A stretch of 64,000 nucleotides of DNA from RPQJ01 sp044226195 (GTDB taxonomy: Bacteria > Pseudomonadota > Gammaproteobacteria > Steroidobacterales > Steroidobacteraceae). Location: positions 1 through 64,000 of the forward strand of contig JBGAHO010000009.1 of assembly GCA_044226195.1 (NCBI GenBank), written 5' to 3'. Of the stretch, positions 62,117 through 64,000 are shown one piece after another. The notes beneath the pieces are model-generated. The model saw only the letters and a list, made by a program, of their open reading frames with translations. It did not search any database and was not told where the DNA came from. A program made the translations under genes and the position numbers. Position 1 is the first letter of the stretch; each line of letters opens with the position of its first letter.

Positions 62117-64000
62117 ATGAAGAGCCAGTACCGGGTCGTCGTCATCGGCGGCGGCATCGTCGGAGCGAGCGTGCTCTACCACCTGGCCCGCAAGGGCTGG
62201 AGCGACGTCGCGCTGATCGAGCGCGCGGAGTTGACCGCCGGTTCGACCTGGCACGCCGCCGCCGGGTTCCACGCGATCAATGACGACCCGCACATCGCGG
62301 CGCTGCAGGCATACACGATCGACCTGTACCGCGAGATCGAGCGCGAGAGCGGCCAGAGCACGGGCATGCACATGCCGGGCGGTTACAGCCTCGCGACGAC
62401 GCCCGAGCGCTGGGAGTGGCTGCAGTCCGAGTTCGCGATCTACCAGACGCTCGGCATCCACGCGCGGCTCGCCACGCCGGACGAGATCATTGCCGACTGC
62501 CCGATCGTCTCGCCCGAGGGCCTCCTGGGCGGGCTGTTCGATCCTCACGAAGGCGCCGTCGACCCGCACGGCACGACGCACGCCTTCGCGATCGCGGCGC
62601 GCAAGCGTGGCGCGGACGTGATCCTGCGCAACCGCGTCGTCGAGCTGCGGCCGCACGCGGACGGCTGGGAGGTCGTCACCGAGCACGGCACGATCGTCGC
62701 CGAGCACGTCGTCAACGCCGCGGGGCTGTGGGCGCGGCGCGTCGGCCGCATGGTGGGCATCGACCTGCCCCTCACCCCGATGCAGCACCACTACCTCATC
62801 ACCGAGGACCTGCCGGAGCTGGTCGCGCGCGCGGACGAGATGCCGTGCGTGACCGACCTCGAGGGATTCACGTACCTGCAGCAGGAACGCAAGGGCCTCA
62901 TCCTCGGGGTCTACGAGCGCACGCCGAAGCACTGGGCCGTCGAGGGCGCGCCCTGGGACTACGGCATGGAGCTCTTTCCCGAGGACATCGACCGCATCAG
63001 CCCCGAACTGCTGATCGGCTTCCGGCGTTTCCCGAGCCTCGAGCACGTCGGCATCCGCAAGTGGGTGAACGGCGCGTTCACCTTCACGCCGGACGGCAAC
63101 CCGCTGGTGGGTCCGGTTCCCGTCCGGCGCAACTTCTGGTCCGCCTGCGGCTGCATGGGCGGCTTCTCGCAGGGCGGCGCAATCGGCAAGGTGCTGGCGA
63201 ACTGGATCGTCGACGGCGATCCGGGCACCGACATCTTCGGCATGGACGTCGCGCGCTACGGCGAGTTCGCCAGCAACGACCGCTACCTGCGCGAGATGAC
63301 GGCGCAGTTCTACGCGCGACGCTTCGTCATCGCCTATCCGAACGAGGAACTGCCGGCGGGCCGTCCGCTCAAGACGACACCGAGCTACGACGCCCAACGG
63401 GCCCTCGGCGCGCGCTTCGGCGTGGTGTGGGGCATGGAGTCCCCGCAGTATTTCGCAACCGGCGAGCCCGATTTCATCGAGCCGCCGACCGCCCGGCGCT
63501 CCCTGGCCGACCGCTTCGTCGCGCAGGAAGTGCAGGCGACCCGCACCGCTGCGGGCCTGCTCGACACGGGCGTGTACGGTCGTTACGAAGTGCGTGGCCC
63601 CGGTGCGAGTGCGTGGCTCGATCACCTGCTCGCCTCGAGATTACCGTCACCGAATCGCATGCGGCTGGCACCGATGCTCAACCCGGCCGGCCGACTGATG
63701 GGCGACCTCACGGTCACGAAGCTCGACGAGCAGCGCTACTGGCTGGTCGGCTCGTATTACCTGCAGGAGTGGCACCTGCGCTGGTTCCGCGATCACCTGC
63801 CCGCGCGCGGCGTGGAGATCGAAAACCTGTCCGAGAGCTGGCTCGGCTTCTCGCTGTCCGGGCCGCGCTCGCGCGAGATCCTCGCCGCGCTGACCGATGC
63901 GGACGTGTCGGATCACGGGCTGCCCTTCCTCGGCTGTGCGACTTTCGACGTCGGCCGGACCTCGGCCGTCGTTGCGCGCCTCTCGCTCACCGGTGAACTC
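62117..64000 (+). CDS. Dimethylglycine/sarcosine dehydrogenase-like flavoprotein, 3' truncated by window edge
   Basis: 628 codons are visible and the frame is still open at base 64000. The N terminus RVVVIGGGIVGASVLYHLA is an FAD-binding fold, and GSTWHAAAG carries His46, aligned with the covalent FAD histidine of dimethylglycine dehydrogenase. After about residue 380 the FAO-type linker leads into a GcvT-like folate domain (AAGLLDTGVYGRYEVRG), where the enzyme would pass the methyl carbon to tetrahydrofolate. ATG at 62117 follows the mttB-like stop by six bases. Substrate is most likely dimethylglycine, given the neighbours. Confidence 0.9.
   Translation, partial: MKSQYRVVVIGGGIVGASVLYHLARKGWSDVALIERAELTAGSTWHAAAGFHAINDDPHIAALQAYTIDLYREIERESGQSTGMHMPGGYSLATTPERWEWLQSEFAIYQTLGIHARLATPDEIIADCPIVSPEGLLGGLFDPHEGAVDPHGTTHAFAIAARKRGADVILRNRVVELRPHADGWEVVTEHGTIVAEHVVNAAGLWARRVGRMVGIDLPLTPMQHHYLITEDLPELVARADEMPCVTDLEGFTYLQQERKGLILGVYERTPKHWAVEGAPWDYGMELFPEDIDRISPELLIGFRRFPSLEHVGIRKWVNGAFTFTPDGNPLVGPVPVRRNFWSACGCMGGFSQGGAIGKVLANWIVDGDPGTDIFGMDVARYGEFASNDRYLREMTAQFYARRFVIAYPNEELPAGRPLKTTPSYDAQRALGARFGVVWGMESPQYFATGEPDFIEPPTARRSLADRFVAQEVQATRTAAGLLDTGVYGRYEVRGPGASAWLDHLLASRLPSPNRMRLAPMLNPAGRLMGDLTVTKLDEQRYWLVGSYYLQEWHLRWFRDHLPARGVEIENLSESWLGFSLSGPRSREILAALTDADVSDHGLPFLGCATFDVGRTSAVVARLSLTGEL

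Overview
The window is a GC-rich (roughly two-thirds G+C), densely coded chromosomal segment from a gammaproteobacterium. The evidence is the content and order of its housekeeping genes: fimV-truA-accD-folC-SPOR-cvpA-purF, xseB-ispA-dxs, parE-parC, epmA with an EF-P carrying lysine 34, nrdR-ribD-ribE-ribBA-ribH-nusB-thiL, cysS/gltX/lpxH, ettA and a long-form purL. The exact family cannot be fixed from the sequence; a Xanthomonadales/Nevskiales-like lineage would fit. There are about 57 protein genes, no rRNA, tRNA, CRISPR or insertion sequence that I can support, and many 4-base ATGA/GTGA/TTGA overlaps that imply translational coupling.

Layout. 1-2.7 kb: the end of a GH15 glycosidase coupled to otsA (trehalose). 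2.7-7.3 kb: a small excalibur-domain protein, cysS and gltX on the minus strand, then a secreted cyclophilin and lpxH on the plus strand. 7.35-7.6 kb: a gap holding a strong nested hairpin. 7.6-19.2 kb: a long minus-strand run from fimV down through truA, accD, folC, a SPOR protein, cvpA, purF and a glycerate kinase to a receiver/Ser-Thr-kinase fusion and miaE. 19.4-21.4 kb: prmB-aroC. 21.5-25.1 kb: a SCO protein, psd, epmA and msrC facing efp. 25.3-27.4 kb: a FimX-like protein with degenerate c-di-GMP domains. 27.4-31.6 kb: parE-parC. 31.7-35.8 kb: xseB-ispA-dxs and folE2, closed by a terminator shared with a second Ser/Thr kinase, which carries a cyclic-nucleotide domain. 37.3-43.96 kb: the riboflavin/thiamine block (nrdR, ribD, ribE, ribBA, ribH, nusB, thiL) behind glyA. 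43.97-44.43 kb: a 470-base divergent intergenic region with two interleaved inverted repeats. 44.4-49.1 kb: ettA, hutH and two genes of unknown function. 49.2-54.95 kb: purL, a DUF1820 gene and an orphan TagH-type FHA protein. 54.97-64 kb: a methylamine/betaine catabolism island.

The most distinctive region is the right end. A BetI/TetR-type repressor gene leads a fully overlapping soxB-soxD-soxA-soxG operon (heterotetrameric sarcosine oxidase). Transcribed divergently is a non-pyrrolysine MttB-family methyltransferase followed by a dimethylglycine-dehydrogenase-like flavoprotein that runs off the window. A 14-base perfect palindrome sits between the two promoters. Together with glyA about 16 kb away, these genes suggest stepwise demethylation of a quaternary amine such as glycine betaine through dimethylglycine and sarcosine to glycine and C1-folate. 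A second theme is signalling: two eukaryotic-type Ser/Thr kinases with unusual fusions, an FHA protein and a degenerate GGDEF-EAL protein, none next to an obvious partner cluster.
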